Assembly (NCBI RefSeq): GCF_029338395.1
Contig: NZ_CP119809.1
Location: 3,410,001 to 3,474,000, forward strand
DNA length: 64,000 nt
Direction of reading: 5' to 3'
Source of the DNA: Halorussus caseinilyticus
GTDB taxonomy: Archaea; Halobacteriota; Halobacteria; Halobacteriales; Haladaptataceae
Numbering within the stretch: position 1 is the first letter of the stretch; each line of letters starts with the position of its first letter. Both the position numbers and the translations under genes were made by a program. Shown here piece after piece: positions 27,008-35,276 of the stretch. The notes beneath the pieces are model-generated. The model was not told where the DNA came from. It did not search any database and worked only from the letters and a program-made list of their open reading frames with translations.

Positions 27008-27080
27008 GACGGTCGGCCGTGAGCCAGCAGTCGGTAATACGTCTTCTGGCTTCGTGGAAGTCGCGCGATAGCTTTCACCG

Positions 27081-28034
27081 TCACCGCGAAATCTCGCCGC
27101 CTTCCTCGGCCAGCACGGACTCGACTTCCTCACGGGTCACTACCGCCACGTCGCCGGGAATCGTGCGCTTGAGCGCGGCGGTCGCAGAGCCGTATTCGAG
27201 CGCGGTCGGCACGTCCTCGCCCGCGAGTCTCCGCGAGAGGAACGCCCCGAGGAAGGCGTCCCCGGTTCCGATGGGGTCTAAGGTGTCGGTCTCGATGGCG
27301 GGTTGCTCGTAGGTCTCGCCGTCGTGGAGCGCCAGCGCGCCCTCCTCGCCGCGGGTGACGACGACCGTCTCGAAGTCGAACTCGTCGGCGAGGCCCGCGG
27401 CGATGTCCTCCGGGTCGCCCTCGCGCGCGAGTACGTCGCGGGCGTCTCGCTCGGCGACCAACAGGAGGTCAACGTCCGGAAACAGCGATTCGAGGGTCTC
27501 GCGGGCCTCCTCGGGACTCCAGAGCTTCGACCGGTAGTTCACGTCGAAGGAGGTCTTCGTCCCCGCTTTTCTGGCCGCCGCGAGCAGGTCCGCGGTGGTC
27601 GCTTCCAGCGTTTCGGAGAGCGCGGGCGTGATGCCGGAGGTGTGGAACGCCTCGGCCTCGCGGACGCGAGCGACGGGCAACTCGTCGGTCTCGGCGGTCG
27701 TGACCGCCGCGCCCTCGCGGTCGTAGATGACGCTCGACCCGCGGGGCTTGCCGCCGTGTTCGAGGTAGTAGGTCCCCTGTCGGCCCTCGTCGGTCCACAC
27801 CACGTCGGTCTCGACGCCGTGCCGCCGGAGTCCCGACACCACGCGCCGTCCGAGCGGCGAGTCGGGGAGTTTCGAGGTCCACGCCGCGTCCGCGCCGAGG
27901 CGCGCGGCCGCGACCGCCACGTTGCTCTCCGCGCCCGCGGCACGAAATTCGAGGTCGTCGGTGGTCTCCAGTCGCTCGCCGTCGGGCGGCGAGAGTCGGA
28001 GCATCGTCTCGCCGAAGGTCACGAGGTCGGTCAT
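27081..28034 (-). CDS. kdgK: 2-keto-3-deoxygluconate kinase (PfkB family)
   Basis: Ribokinase-like sugar kinase of 317 residues that phosphorylates 2-keto-3-deoxygluconate in the semi-phosphorylative Entner-Doudoroff pathway of haloarchaea. Visible parts are the start [20 protein letters not shown], the sugar-binding [16 protein letters not shown], the central [10 protein letters not shown] and the ATP/anion-hole motif [14 protein letters not shown] with the catalytic aspartate near residue 260. It starts 24 bases after a TATA box, so it is probably leaderless. No aldolase or glucose dehydrogenase is adjacent. Substrate assignment follows strong resemblance to known haloarchaeal KdgK and could shift to another ketose. 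Confidence 0.88.
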   Translation of the reverse strand: MTDLVTFGETMLRLSPPDGERLETTDDLEFRAAGAESNVAVAAARLGADAAWTSKLPDSPLGRRVVSGLRRHGVETDVVWTDEGRQGTYYLEHGGKPRGSSVIYDREGAAVTTAETDELPVARVREAEAFHTSGITPALSETLEATTADLLAAARKAGTKTSFDVNYRSKLWSPEEARETLESLFPDVDLLLVAERDARDVLAREGDPEDIAAGLADEFDFETVVVTRGEEGALALHDGETYEQPAIETDTLDPIGTGDAFLGAFLSRRLAGEDVPTALEYGSATAALKRTIPGDVAVVTREEVESVLAEEGGEISR

Positions 28035-28059
28035 ACCTCGCCTGTCGGGGGCGCGGGGC

Positions 28060-28067
28060 ATAATTTA
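28060..28067 (-). promoter_or_regulatory. TATA box for kdgK
   Basis: The minus strand reads TAAATTAT, centred 29 bases upstream of the ATG at 28034, matching an archaeal promoter with a very short or absent leader. Confidence 0.6.
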
Positions 28068-28176
28068 CTCGGTCGCGGATAGCTTTCGTAATCTCGGAAC
28101 TGCAGACCTTTCTCAAACAACGAAATTTGTTTCTCTAAAGGCTACGAACGTTGCTCTCGACTCATTATTCCGTCGT

Positions 28177-28275
28177 CTACCGGACGAGGCGGCGACCGAA
28201 GACCACGAGGATTTCGGCCGCCTTGAGCGCCAAGAGCGCGGCGAGGACCGCCATCGCGCCGTCGAGGACGTTCAC
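28177..28275 (-). CDS. Possible 32-residue membrane microprotein
   Basis: A GTG start at 28275 gives MNVLDGAMAVLAALLALKAA then EILVVFGRRLVR, a single hydrophobic helix with a basic end. The codon pattern is haloarchaeal, and a TATA-like ATTTATCC (minus strand, about 28298-28305) sits about 27 bases upstream, as for a leaderless gene. It is short, so chance remains a serious alternative. No family is known to me. Confidence 0.35.
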   Translation of the reverse strand: MNVLDGAMAVLAALLALKAAEILVVFGRRLVR

Positions 28276-28353
28276 GGTCGGTCTTCCGCGACTCGCGGGA
28301 TAAATCTTGGGTCGCTGATACGCTCGGACTCGTCGTTCGTGCTGTTTCTGCGG

Positions 28354-28407
28354 TCGGTGTTGTCGGTGTTGTTGCTGTGGTCGGTGTTGTCGGTGTTGTT
28401 GCTGTGG
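28354..28407 (+). repeat. 27-base perfect tandem duplication
   Basis: Two exact adjacent copies of a 27-base unit rich in GGTGTTGT (28354-28380 and 28381-28407), inside a longer G/T-rich degenerate tract from about 28330 to 28430. It lies in a gene-free gap (28276-28778). Confidence 0.8.
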
Positions 28408-28502
28408 TCTCCGTGGTCGATGCTGTCGCCGGAGTCGTTGCGTCTTCTCGGAAGTCTCTGCACCGCCGCGACAGCACCGCAGACGATGGAACCGTGATTT
28501 CT

Positions 28503-28707
28503 TCCTCGAAAGCCCCCGCCCGCTCGCGGTCGCTCAGTGACATATCGTCGGCGGTCACGCTCGCTTCGCTCGCGTTCCCTTGACGATAGGGGTCACTGAG
28601 ACGACTGAAGTGAACGCGAGCGGGCGGCCCCTTTATCCCTCCCGTCGGTTGGTCGGTCGGGCGCGTCCTGTCGGTTGGTCGGCCGAGCGCGTTCTGTCGG
28701 TCGGTCG
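28503..28707 (+). repeat. Family A structured repeat, copy 3
   Basis: The outer stem 28516-28528 with 28615-28627 is identical to copies 1 and 2. The inner stem is CTCAGTGAC (28533-28541) with GTCACTGAG (28592-28600): four pairs differ from the other copies and all stay paired. The apical stem is TATCGTC/GACGATA. The conserved CCCCTTTATCCC follows, then three tandem 26-base units with cores GGTTGGTCGGTCGGGCGCG out to about 28707. Confidence 0.8.
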
Positions 28708-28778
28708 GGCGCGTTCTCGCCGCCTTCGTCACCTCCGCCTCCACCTTTTTACCCCTGCTTGCCGTCGGTAGCGGTCCG

Positions 28779-29435
28779 ATGTCCAGCGAAACCTCCGCCG
28801 AGTCGGGCGCGCGCTGGCGGCGCGCGCTCGGCGCGTGGGTCAACCACGACGACCCCGCGGTCCGGTTCGCGGCGCTCTGGACGGTCTGCGCCGCGCTCTT
28901 CGTCGCGGCGTGGTACCTCGGCTACTACCTGCTCCCGGCGGGCCTGCTCCGCGGGTCGAGCGCCGCGAGCGCGCTCCCCGAGTACGCCGGGTCGGTCCGG
29001 GCCGAGTTCCTGACCATCTTCGCGTGGAACCTCGGCGTCTGCGTCCTCGTCGTCGCCGCCAACGCCTTCCGGTCGGTCCGGACGCCGCTGGGCTACCTCG
29101 TCGTCGCGGTCCACTGGGTGCGGGGCGCGCTGGTGTGGGCGACCGGTTCGCTCGCCGTCGAAACCGGCCGGTTCGCGCCGTCGCTCTCCGTGGCCCTCGG
29201 TCGGAGCGGCGTCTACGAACTCACCGCCTACGTCGCCGTGGCCGTCGCCACCCGCGGCGTGATGGTGTGGCACCAGCGGTCCGGTCCCCGGTGGCGCGAG
29301 GAGTTCGAGCGCGTGCGCTCGCCGCGCGACTGGACCCTCTCGCGGCGCGAAGCGGCCGTCCTGCTCGCCGGACTCGGCCTGCTCGCGGCCGCCAACTATC
29401 GGGAAGCCGTGATGATCTCCCGCGCTGTCGGGTAG
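28779..29435 (+). CDS. Integral membrane protein, possibly SpoIIM-like
   Basis: A 218-residue protein with four or five hydrophobic helices: about residues 29-58, 78-97, 108-122, 145-160 and 188-205. The segment EFLTIFAWNLGVCVLVVAAN resembles the IFxxNLRVxLL helix of the stage II sporulation M (DUF95) family, but the match is distant. A TATA-like TTTTTA at 28746-28751 is 29 bases before the ATG. The sirtuin gene follows 30 bases later under its own TATA-like patch, so co-transcription is uncertain. The function is unknown. Confidence 0.7.
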   Translation: MSSETSAESGARWRRALGAWVNHDDPAVRFAALWTVCAALFVAAWYLGYYLLPAGLLRGSSAASALPEYAGSVRAEFLTIFAWNLGVCVLVVAANAFRSVRTPLGYLVVAVHWVRGALVWATGSLAVETGRFAPSLSVALGRSGVYELTAYVAVAVATRGVMVWHQRSGPRWREEFERVRSPRDWTLSRREAAVLLAGLGLLAAANYREAVMISRAVG

Positions 29436-29465
29436 TTTTTGTCCACCCGACGCCACCCTCCGGAC

Positions 29466-30275
29466 ATGGACCGAATCGAGGCCGCCGCCCGCGAACTCCG
29501 CGAGGCAGACGCCGCCCTCGCGCTGACCGGCGCGGGAGTCAGCGCGCCCTCCGGCGTCCCGCCGTTTCGCGGCGAGGACGGCATCTGGTCGGAGTACGAC
29601 CCCGACGCCTTCGACGTGTGGCGCTTCCGCCGGGAACCCGGCGAGTTCTGGACCGACTGGCTCGAACTCCGCGCGGACCTCCTCGACGCCGACCTCGAAC
29701 CCAACGCCGCCCACCGCGCGCTCGCGGACCTCGCCACTGCGGGCCGACTCGACGCCATCGTCACCCAGAACATCGACGGCCTGCACGAGGAGGCGGCCGC
29801 CCTCGCCGACCGCGAGGACGCCCGCGGAGACGCCGCCCGAGGCGGCGTCTCCGCCGATTCGGGCGGGCTTATCGAACTCCACGGTAACGCCCGCCGTGCC
29901 GTCTGCCGGAACTGCGGGTGGACGACTGACGCCGACGACGCCCGAGAACGCGCCGAGTCGGGCGACCTGCCCCCGCGGTGCGATGTCTGCGACGGCGCGC
30001 TCAAACCCGACGCCGTGCTGTTCGGCGAGCAACTCCCCCGTGATGCGCTCGCCCGCGCCCGCCGACTCGCGGCCGACAGCGACGTGTTTCTGGTCGCCGG
30101 GTCGTCGCTTACGGTCGAACCCGCCGCCTCGCTCCCCGCCGAGGCCGCCGACCGCGGCGCGACTCTCGTCGTGGTCAATCTGGACGAGACGCCGCTGGAC
30201 TCGCGGGCGGACTACGTGTTCCGCGCGGACGTGACCGAGACGCTTCCGGCGCTCCGGGACGCCCTCCGCGAGTAG
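29466..30275 (+). CDS. NAD-dependent protein deacylase, Sir2 family
   Basis: Sirtuin of 269 residues that removes acyl groups from lysines using NAD. Motifs in order: ALTGAGVSAPSGVPPFRG (NAD-binding, residues 21-38), TQNIDGLH (about 98-105) and the catalytic histidine in ELHGNARRAVC (about 140). A zinc-binding set CRNC and CDVC lies at about 150-180, and LFGEQLP and VAGSSLTVEPAA form the C-terminal Rossmann part. An extra alanine/aspartate-rich loop (about 108-132) separates TQNIDGLH from the catalytic histidine. The ATG at 29466 lies 28 bases after a GTAGTTTTTG TATA-like patch. Target proteins are unknown. Confidence 0.92.
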   Translation: MDRIEAAARELREADAALALTGAGVSAPSGVPPFRGEDGIWSEYDPDAFDVWRFRREPGEFWTDWLELRADLLDADLEPNAAHRALADLATAGRLDAIVTQNIDGLHEEAAALADREDARGDAARGGVSADSGGLIELHGNARRAVCRNCGWTTDADDARERAESGDLPPRCDVCDGALKPDAVLFGEQLPRDALARARRLAADSDVFLVAGSSLTVEPAASLPAEAADRGATLVVVNLDETPLDSRADYVFRADVTETLPALRDALRE

Positions 30276-30359
30276 AAATTGCCGGAATCGCGGCCGCCGA
30301 GCAGAAGTTGCACCTATCCGCCGACCCTAAGCCCGTGGCCCGCATCGTCGGAAACGAGC

Positions 30360-31664
30360 ATGACCGACTCCGACGACTCCGCCGACAGCGGCATCCACAC
30401 CGACAGCGTTCACGCGGGCCAAGACCCCGACCCCGCCACCGGGTCGCGCGCACCGCCAATCTACCAGACGAGTTCGTACGTGTTCGACGACGCCGAACAC
30501 GCCGCCTCGCTGTTCGCCCTCGAAGAGGAGGGCAACATCTACAGCAGACTCACCAACCCGACCAACGCCACCCTCGAAGAGCGACTCGCCACCCTCGAAG
30601 GCGGGGTCGCGGCGCTGGCCACGTCGAGCGGCATGGCCGCGCTCGACCTCGCCACGTTCATGCTGGCTTCGGTCGGCGACAACGTGGTCACGGCGTCGTC
30701 GCTCTACGGCGGCACCTACACCTACTTCACCCACACCGCCCCGCGCCGCGGCGTCGAAGCGACGTTCGTGGACACCCTCGACTACGACGCCTACGACGAG
30801 GCGATAGACGACGACACCGCGTTCGTCCACCTCGAAACCATCGGCAACCCCGCGCTCGTCACCCCCGACATCCAGCGCATCGCCGACATCGCCCACGACC
30901 ACGACGTGCCCCTGTTCGTGGACAACACCTTCGCCACGCCATACCTCTGCAACCCCATCGACCACGGCGCGGACCTCGTGTGGCACTCCACCACGAAGTG
31001 GCTCCACGGGAGCGGTTCGACCATCGGCGGGGCGCTCGTAGACGCCGGAACTTTCCCGTGGGAGGACGGTGACTACCCCGAAATCGCCGACGAGAACCCG
31101 GCCTACCACGGTATCAACTTCCGGGAGACCTTCGGTGACGCCGCGTTCGCCTACGCCGCCCGCGCCCGTGGTCTCCGCGACTTGGGCAACCAGCAGTCGC
31201 CGTTCGACGCGTGGGTCACGCTCCAGAAACTGGAGTCGATGCCCCTCCGGGTCGAACGCCACGCCGAGAACGCGCTGGAAGTCGCCGAGTTCCTCGAAGA
31301 CCACGACGACGTGGCGTGGGTCAACTACCCCGGATTGGAGAGCCACGAGACCCACGAGAACGCCACGAAGTACCTCGACGGGGGCTACGGCGGCATGATA
31401 ACCTTCGGCTTGGAGGGTGGCTACGAAGCCGGACGCGCCGTCACCGAGGAGACCGAACTCGCCAGTCTGCTCGCCAACGTCGGGGACGCCAAGACCTTGG
31501 TCATCCATCCCGCCAGCACGACCCACCAGCAACTCACAGAGGAAGAGCAACTGGCCAGCGGGACGACCCCGGACCTCGTGCGCCTGTCGGTCGGCATCGA
31601 AGACGTTGAGGACATCATCGCCGACTTGGCGCAGGCTATCGAAGCGGCGCAGGACCGGGCCTAA
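30360..31664 (+). CDS. metY: O-acetylhomoserine aminocarboxypropyltransferase (MetY)
   Basis: PLP enzyme of 434 residues in the Cys/Met metabolism family that forms homocysteine (or cysteine) from O-acetylhomoserine and sulfide. It shows GIHTDSVHAGQDPDPATGSR at the start, YSRLTNPTNATLEERLATLE, the cofactor-stacking region SLYGGTYTYF, VDNTFATPYLCNPIDHGAD and the PLP lysine in STTKWLHGSGSTIGG near residue 217. The NQQSPFDAWVTLQKLE block, SLLANVGDAKTLVIHPAST and HQQLTEEEQ fit MetY rather than MetB/MetC. No metX is adjacent. Identification is secure; cysteine synthase activity is also possible. Confidence 0.92.
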   Translation: MTDSDDSADSGIHTDSVHAGQDPDPATGSRAPPIYQTSSYVFDDAEHAASLFALEEEGNIYSRLTNPTNATLEERLATLEGGVAALATSSGMAALDLATFMLASVGDNVVTASSLYGGTYTYFTHTAPRRGVEATFVDTLDYDAYDEAIDDDTAFVHLETIGNPALVTPDIQRIADIAHDHDVPLFVDNTFATPYLCNPIDHGADLVWHSTTKWLHGSGSTIGGALVDAGTFPWEDGDYPEIADENPAYHGINFRETFGDAAFAYAARARGLRDLGNQQSPFDAWVTLQKLESMPLRVERHAENALEVAEFLEDHDDVAWVNYPGLESHETHENATKYLDGGYGGMITFGLEGGYEAGRAVTEETELASLLANVGDAKTLVIHPASTTHQQLTEEEQLASGTTPDLVRLSVGIEDVEDIIADLAQAIEAAQDRA

Positions 31665-31668
31665 TCGG

Positions 31669-32130
31669 TTACGGTGGGTTTTCGGCGACGTTGAGGTTCG
31701 TCGGTGTGTTCGAGTCGTAGGCACGCCGCCAAAGTTTGTGAACTGCACGGGCTACGGTCTTCGGCTCTTCTACCCGAATACAGGACGCTTCGGCGTCCTT
31801 CGACGGTGCGTTCGGTGCTGGATGGAAGTGACGTTTTGGCGCACTCTCCTTCGGATGACAGTCCCAGCGAAAGTTCACGGTCTCCGAATCGACGTGGTGA
31901 AAACTGTAGCAACCACTCCGATACCACGTCACGTCGAATCGCGCCCACGATGCGTCTCCGATTCCGTCTTCGAGATGAACGTGGAGTTCCTGTGGATTGA
32001 GAAGGTCGTTCAGTCCAGTCTTCGACTCGTCCACTAGTCCGTCGAGGCTCAGAAAAACCTCGCAAATTTGCTCCATCGCAACTACATCTGGTGGTCCGAG
32101 TTCGCCGTCTAAATCATCTCTGGGGAGCAT
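31669..32130 (-). CDS. TumE-like (DUF6516) putative toxin
   Basis: A 153-residue protein starting MLPRDDLDGELGPPDVVAM. The core, HVHLEDGIGDASWARFDVTW, then YSFHHVDSETVNFRWDCHPK and a KRHFHPAP histidine cluster, follows the TumE/DUF6516 pattern of a dimer-strand core with YxxHY, FRWDxxxH and HxHP-type residues. These are the toxin partners of TumA-type HTH antitoxins. The gene starts 10 bases after the stop of the HTH gene at 32141-32770, so the pair is an operon in the antitoxin-first order common to toxin-antitoxin systems. The start at 32130 was chosen because the upstream frame overlaps the HTH gene. Toxin activity is inference from family and context. Confidence 0.65.
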   Translation of the reverse strand: MLPRDDLDGELGPPDVVAMEQICEVFLSLDGLVDESKTGLNDLLNPQELHVHLEDGIGDASWARFDVTWYRSGCYSFHHVDSETVNFRWDCHPKESAPKRHFHPAPNAPSKDAEASCIRVEEPKTVARAVHKLWRRAYDSNTPTNLNVAENPP

Positions 32131-32140
32131 GTATTTTAAT

Positions 32141-32770
32141 CTATGCGTCCACTCCAGAGCCCCGTTCGGCGAATGCGCCTTTCGTCCGTTCTTTCGACTC
32201 GGCCGTTTCTGCGTGTGGTGCCGCCTTCGCTTGCGGGGCCGCCCCGTCGTCCGGGTCGAAGTCGTAGAGCGAGAGGGCGGCTTTCGCCACGTCGAGGTTC
32301 TCTTCGAGGGTTCGCCAGCGCGCGACGGCTTGCCATCCCTCGTCACTAGACTCGAGTTCGTAGGCGAGGTCGTCGGGGTCGTTTGCGCCGTACTCGTTTC
32401 GAAGCGAGGCGATTTTGTCTCGCAGGCGCTGGATGGAATGGGTCAGCTCCTGCTTGGAATATTCGCGGTGAATCGCGGCGATTCGACTCATCGCAACACT
32501 CTGGGCAGACCGCTTGTACTGCGTGCCCTGTTCTGCTGGCACCGCCTCCGCTCGGCCGACCTCCGCGAACGTCGAGAGGTGTTTGCGTGCGGTCGGTTCG
32601 CTAACCTGTGCGCGCTCGGCGATTTCCTTTGCGAACTGTGGTTCGGTCGTGGTGTCGAGAATGTCTTTGACGCGCTCGAATGGCGTTGTCTCCTCGACCC
32701 ACTCTTCAACTGCGGTTTCGTTCACGTCGCCTTCCCACGGTGGGGAAGACGATGGGTTCTGGTTGGTCAT
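32141..32770 (-). CDS. Winged-helix regulator, putative antitoxin partner
   Basis: A 209-residue protein. After an N-terminal tail (MTNQNPSSSPPWEGDV) comes a winged-helix domain at about 28-95, with FAKEIAERAQVSEPTARKHL as the helix-turn-helix and a wing RAEAVPAEQGTQYKRS. The middle (about 95-165) is helical with heptad-like spacing (HSIQRLRDKIASLRNEYG), suited to dimerisation. The C-terminal 40 residues are low-complexity and charged. It resembles the haloarchaeal HTH family often placed before DUF6516/TumE genes. It may repress its own operon; a CTATTTTTGC patch at about 32803-32812 is the candidate promoter. Confidence 0.75.
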   Translation of the reverse strand: MTNQNPSSSPPWEGDVNETAVEEWVEETTPFERVKDILDTTTEPQFAKEIAERAQVSEPTARKHLSTFAEVGRAEAVPAEQGTQYKRSAQSVAMSRIAAIHREYSKQELTHSIQRLRDKIASLRNEYGANDPDDLAYELESSDEGWQAVARWRTLEENLDVAKAALSLYDFDPDDGAAPQAKAAPHAETAESKERTKGAFAERGSGVDA

Positions 32771-32838
32771 CGTCGTGGCTCTTACCCGTACTTCACGTGG
32801 CAAAGCAAAAATAGTTTCCCTCAGAAAACTCTGTTTTC

Positions 32839-35088
32839 CTACTCTCCGCGCCGTCCCGCGTGGCCCGGATAGTCGCGCTCGAATCTGTCCTCGATTTCGC
32901 CCTCGCCGAACTCGATTATCACGGGCCGACCGTGCGGGCAGGCGTAGGGGTTCTCGCAGTCGTCCAGCGCCGACAGAAGTTCCACGACCGACCCCTCCCG
33001 GAGCGAAGTGTTGCCCGTGATGGAGGGGTAGCACGCGAGGTCCGCGAGCAGGTCGTCGGCGACGGCCTCCACGGTGTCTCCCCGGTCGTCGGGGTCGGTG
33101 GAGACGAACTCGCCCAGCGCGTCCCGGAGGAGCGCGGGGTCGAGCGTCTCGTCCAGTACGGTCGGGGCGGTCCGGACGACGACCCGGCGGTCGGCCGCCG
33201 GGTCGTCTCGTTTGCCGTCCCCGCCTTCCGCTCGCTCGGCCCGGAACCCCAGTCGCTCCAGTGCCTCGCGGTACTCCTCGAAGACGGCCGCTTCGCCCGC
33301 CGTGAGTTCGAGTTCGACGGGTTGAGCGAGCATCTGCGTGGTCGCGTCGTCCTCGAACTCCGCCCGCAGTCGCTCGTAGTTGACTCGCTCGTCGGCGGCG
33401 TGCTGGTCCACGAGGACGAGTCCCTCGGGCGTCTCGGCCACGACGTAGGTGTCCTGCAGTTGGCCGAGAATCCGCATCCGGGGAAGGGTCTCGAAGTCGG
33501 GGTCGGCGGTGGTTCCTCCTGCCAAGGTCTCGGACTCGGTGGGGGCCGAGAACTTTCGGTCGGCCGCCGGACCGGTCGGTCCGGCGGCCGACTCCGCACT
33601 CGACTCGTCGTGGGAGTCGGTCGCACTTGCGTCGTCGGTGGTCGCGCTGGCGGTCGTCTCGACTTCGCTCGTGTCCGCGGCGCGTCCGTCCGCGTTCGCT
33701 CGCTCGCGCTCGCTCGTCTGCTCGGGGTCGCTCGCCCGTCCGCGCTCGTCCGCTCGCGGTTCTGCGTCCCCACGCTCGTCTGCGCCTGCGCTCGCAGACG
33801 TGCGCTCGGCCGCGACCCCACGCTCGCGCTCGGGGCCGCTCGCCCGCGAACGCGTTCGCGGGCGAGCGGACGACTCGTCGGTGGTATCACGGGCCGCGTC
33901 GGTGGTCGCGGTATCGTCTGGCGTCACCGAACCCGAGTCTCCTCGCTCGGCGGCGTCCAGCGTGGACTGCTCTCGGTCGCCGTCGTCCTCGTCCACGAGT
34001 CTCGACTGGGTTTCTCGCCGCTCGCGCTCGGGTTCGACGCTGGTCTCGTCGGGTGCGCTCCGCCCTCGCGGGGCCGACGACCGGACGAGTCCGTGGTCGA
34101 GCAGAGCGTCCTCGACTTCGGTCCCGACTGCCTCTTTCACCGCGGACTCGTCGGACCACCGACACTCCATCTTCCGGGGGTGGACGTTCACGTCCACCTC
34201 GTCGGGGGCCACGTCGAGGAACAGGACCGCGAAGGGGTAGCGTTCCGCCGAGAGTTGCCCGCCGTAGGCTGAGAGGACGGCATCCCGGACGACAGGCGAA
34301 CTCACGTACCGGCCGTTAACGTAGGTCGAAACGTACTCTCGGGTGCTTCGGGTGGTCTCGGGGTCGCTGACGTATCCCGAGACCGACACCGCGCCGTCAC
34401 TCTCGCCTTCGACTGGAATCATCGCGGTGGCGACTTCCCGGCCGTACACCGAAAGGAGCGCGGACTGGAGGTCCCCGCGGCCGGTCGTGGCGAACACCTC
34501 GCGGCCGTCGTGAGTCAGCGAGACGGCCACGTCGGGGTTTGCCAGCGCGTACCGGGTGACGACCGTGTTGACGTGCGAGAACTCGGTGGTCGTCGTCTTG
34601 AGGTACTTCCGGCGCGCGGGGGTGTTGTAGAACAGGTCCGTGACTTCGACCGTCGTCCCCTCCGGGCACCCCGCGGGACCCACTGACTCGACTTCGCCGC
34701 CCTCCATCCGGAGTTCGGTCCCCCTGTCGCCGCCGCGGGGTTTCGTGGTGATGGTCGTCCGGGCCACCGCGCCGATGGTGTGGAGCGCCTCGCCGCGAAA
34801 GCCCAGCGTCGTCACGCCCGCTTGGAGGTCCGCGGCGTCCTCGATTTTGCTGGTGGTGTGTTCCCGGACCGCGGCGCGCACGTCGTCCTCGCTCATGCCG
34901 ATGCCGTCGTCGCTGACCGCGATGCGCTCGGTGCCGCCGTTCTCGACGGTCACGTCGATGCGGTCGGCGTCGGCGTCTAAGCTGTTCTCGACCAGTTCCT
35001 TCACGACCGAGGCCGGGCGCTCTACGACCTCTCCGGCCGCGATTTTGCGGACGGTCGCGTCGTCGAGACGGGTGATTCGGTCGCTCAT
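32839..35088 (-). CDS. mutL: DNA mismatch repair protein MutL
   Basis: GHKL ATPase that links mismatch recognition by MutS to strand incision. The 749-residue protein starts MSDRITRLDDATVRKIAAGE. The N-terminal ATPase has ELVENSLDADA, DDGIGM and TLGFRGEALHTIGAVA. A low-complexity linker of nearly 200 residues (about 360-555), rich in S, E, R, D, A and T, separates it from the C-terminal domain. That domain has DQHAADERVNYE, the metal-binding endonuclease motif DQHA(x2)E(x4)E, and the CPHGRP motif near the end, so it should be a nicking-type MutL. MutS is 10 kb away rather than adjacent. Confidence 0.95.
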   Translation of the reverse strand: MSDRITRLDDATVRKIAAGEVVERPASVVKELVENSLDADADRIDVTVENGGTERIAVSDDGIGMSEDDVRAAVREHTTSKIEDAADLQAGVTTLGFRGEALHTIGAVARTTITTKPRGGDRGTELRMEGGEVESVGPAGCPEGTTVEVTDLFYNTPARRKYLKTTTTEFSHVNTVVTRYALANPDVAVSLTHDGREVFATTGRGDLQSALLSVYGREVATAMIPVEGESDGAVSVSGYVSDPETTRSTREYVSTYVNGRYVSSPVVRDAVLSAYGGQLSAERYPFAVLFLDVAPDEVDVNVHPRKMECRWSDESAVKEAVGTEVEDALLDHGLVRSSAPRGRSAPDETSVEPERERRETQSRLVDEDDGDREQSTLDAAERGDSGSVTPDDTATTDAARDTTDESSARPRTRSRASGPERERGVAAERTSASAGADERGDAEPRADERGRASDPEQTSERERANADGRAADTSEVETTASATTDDASATDSHDESSAESAAGPTGPAADRKFSAPTESETLAGGTTADPDFETLPRMRILGQLQDTYVVAETPEGLVLVDQHAADERVNYERLRAEFEDDATTQMLAQPVELELTAGEAAVFEEYREALERLGFRAERAEGGDGKRDDPAADRRVVVRTAPTVLDETLDPALLRDALGEFVSTDPDDRGDTVEAVADDLLADLACYPSITGNTSLREGSVVELLSALDDCENPYACPHGRPVIIEFGEGEIEDRFERDYPGHAGRRGE

Positions 35089-35247
35089 GGTCGGACGCCG
35101 GTGGTCTCGGTCGGTCGCAGTGCGACGGTGCCAGTCCTCATCACCCCCAACGAGACGGCACGACCCTTTCAATCTGCTGTTGGTTCCGTCGCGCCGCCGA
35201 CTCGCAACGACGCCGCGACCGGTCTCACCCTCCGGCCGACCGGCAGG

Positions 35248-35253
35248 TTATAC
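35248..35253 (+). promoter_or_regulatory. TATA box for metallophosphoesterase
   Basis: TTATAC is centred 27 bases upstream of the ATG at 35277, so the transcript should begin at or next to the start codon. Confidence 0.65.
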
Positions 35254-35276
35254 TTCGCCCGGCCGGAAGCGGGGCT

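Noticed and set aside
28115-28132. AAACAA-CGAAAT-TTGTTT dyad as a kdgK operator
   Set aside because: The half-sites are AT-rich and only six bases, and the dyad lies about 50 bases upstream of the TATA box. It could be chance and no regulator gene is adjacent.
28354-28407. Possible CRISPR or spacer array
   Set aside because: The units are adjacent with no spacers, and no cas genes are in the window. The 26-base and 30-base tandem repeats elsewhere also lack spacers.
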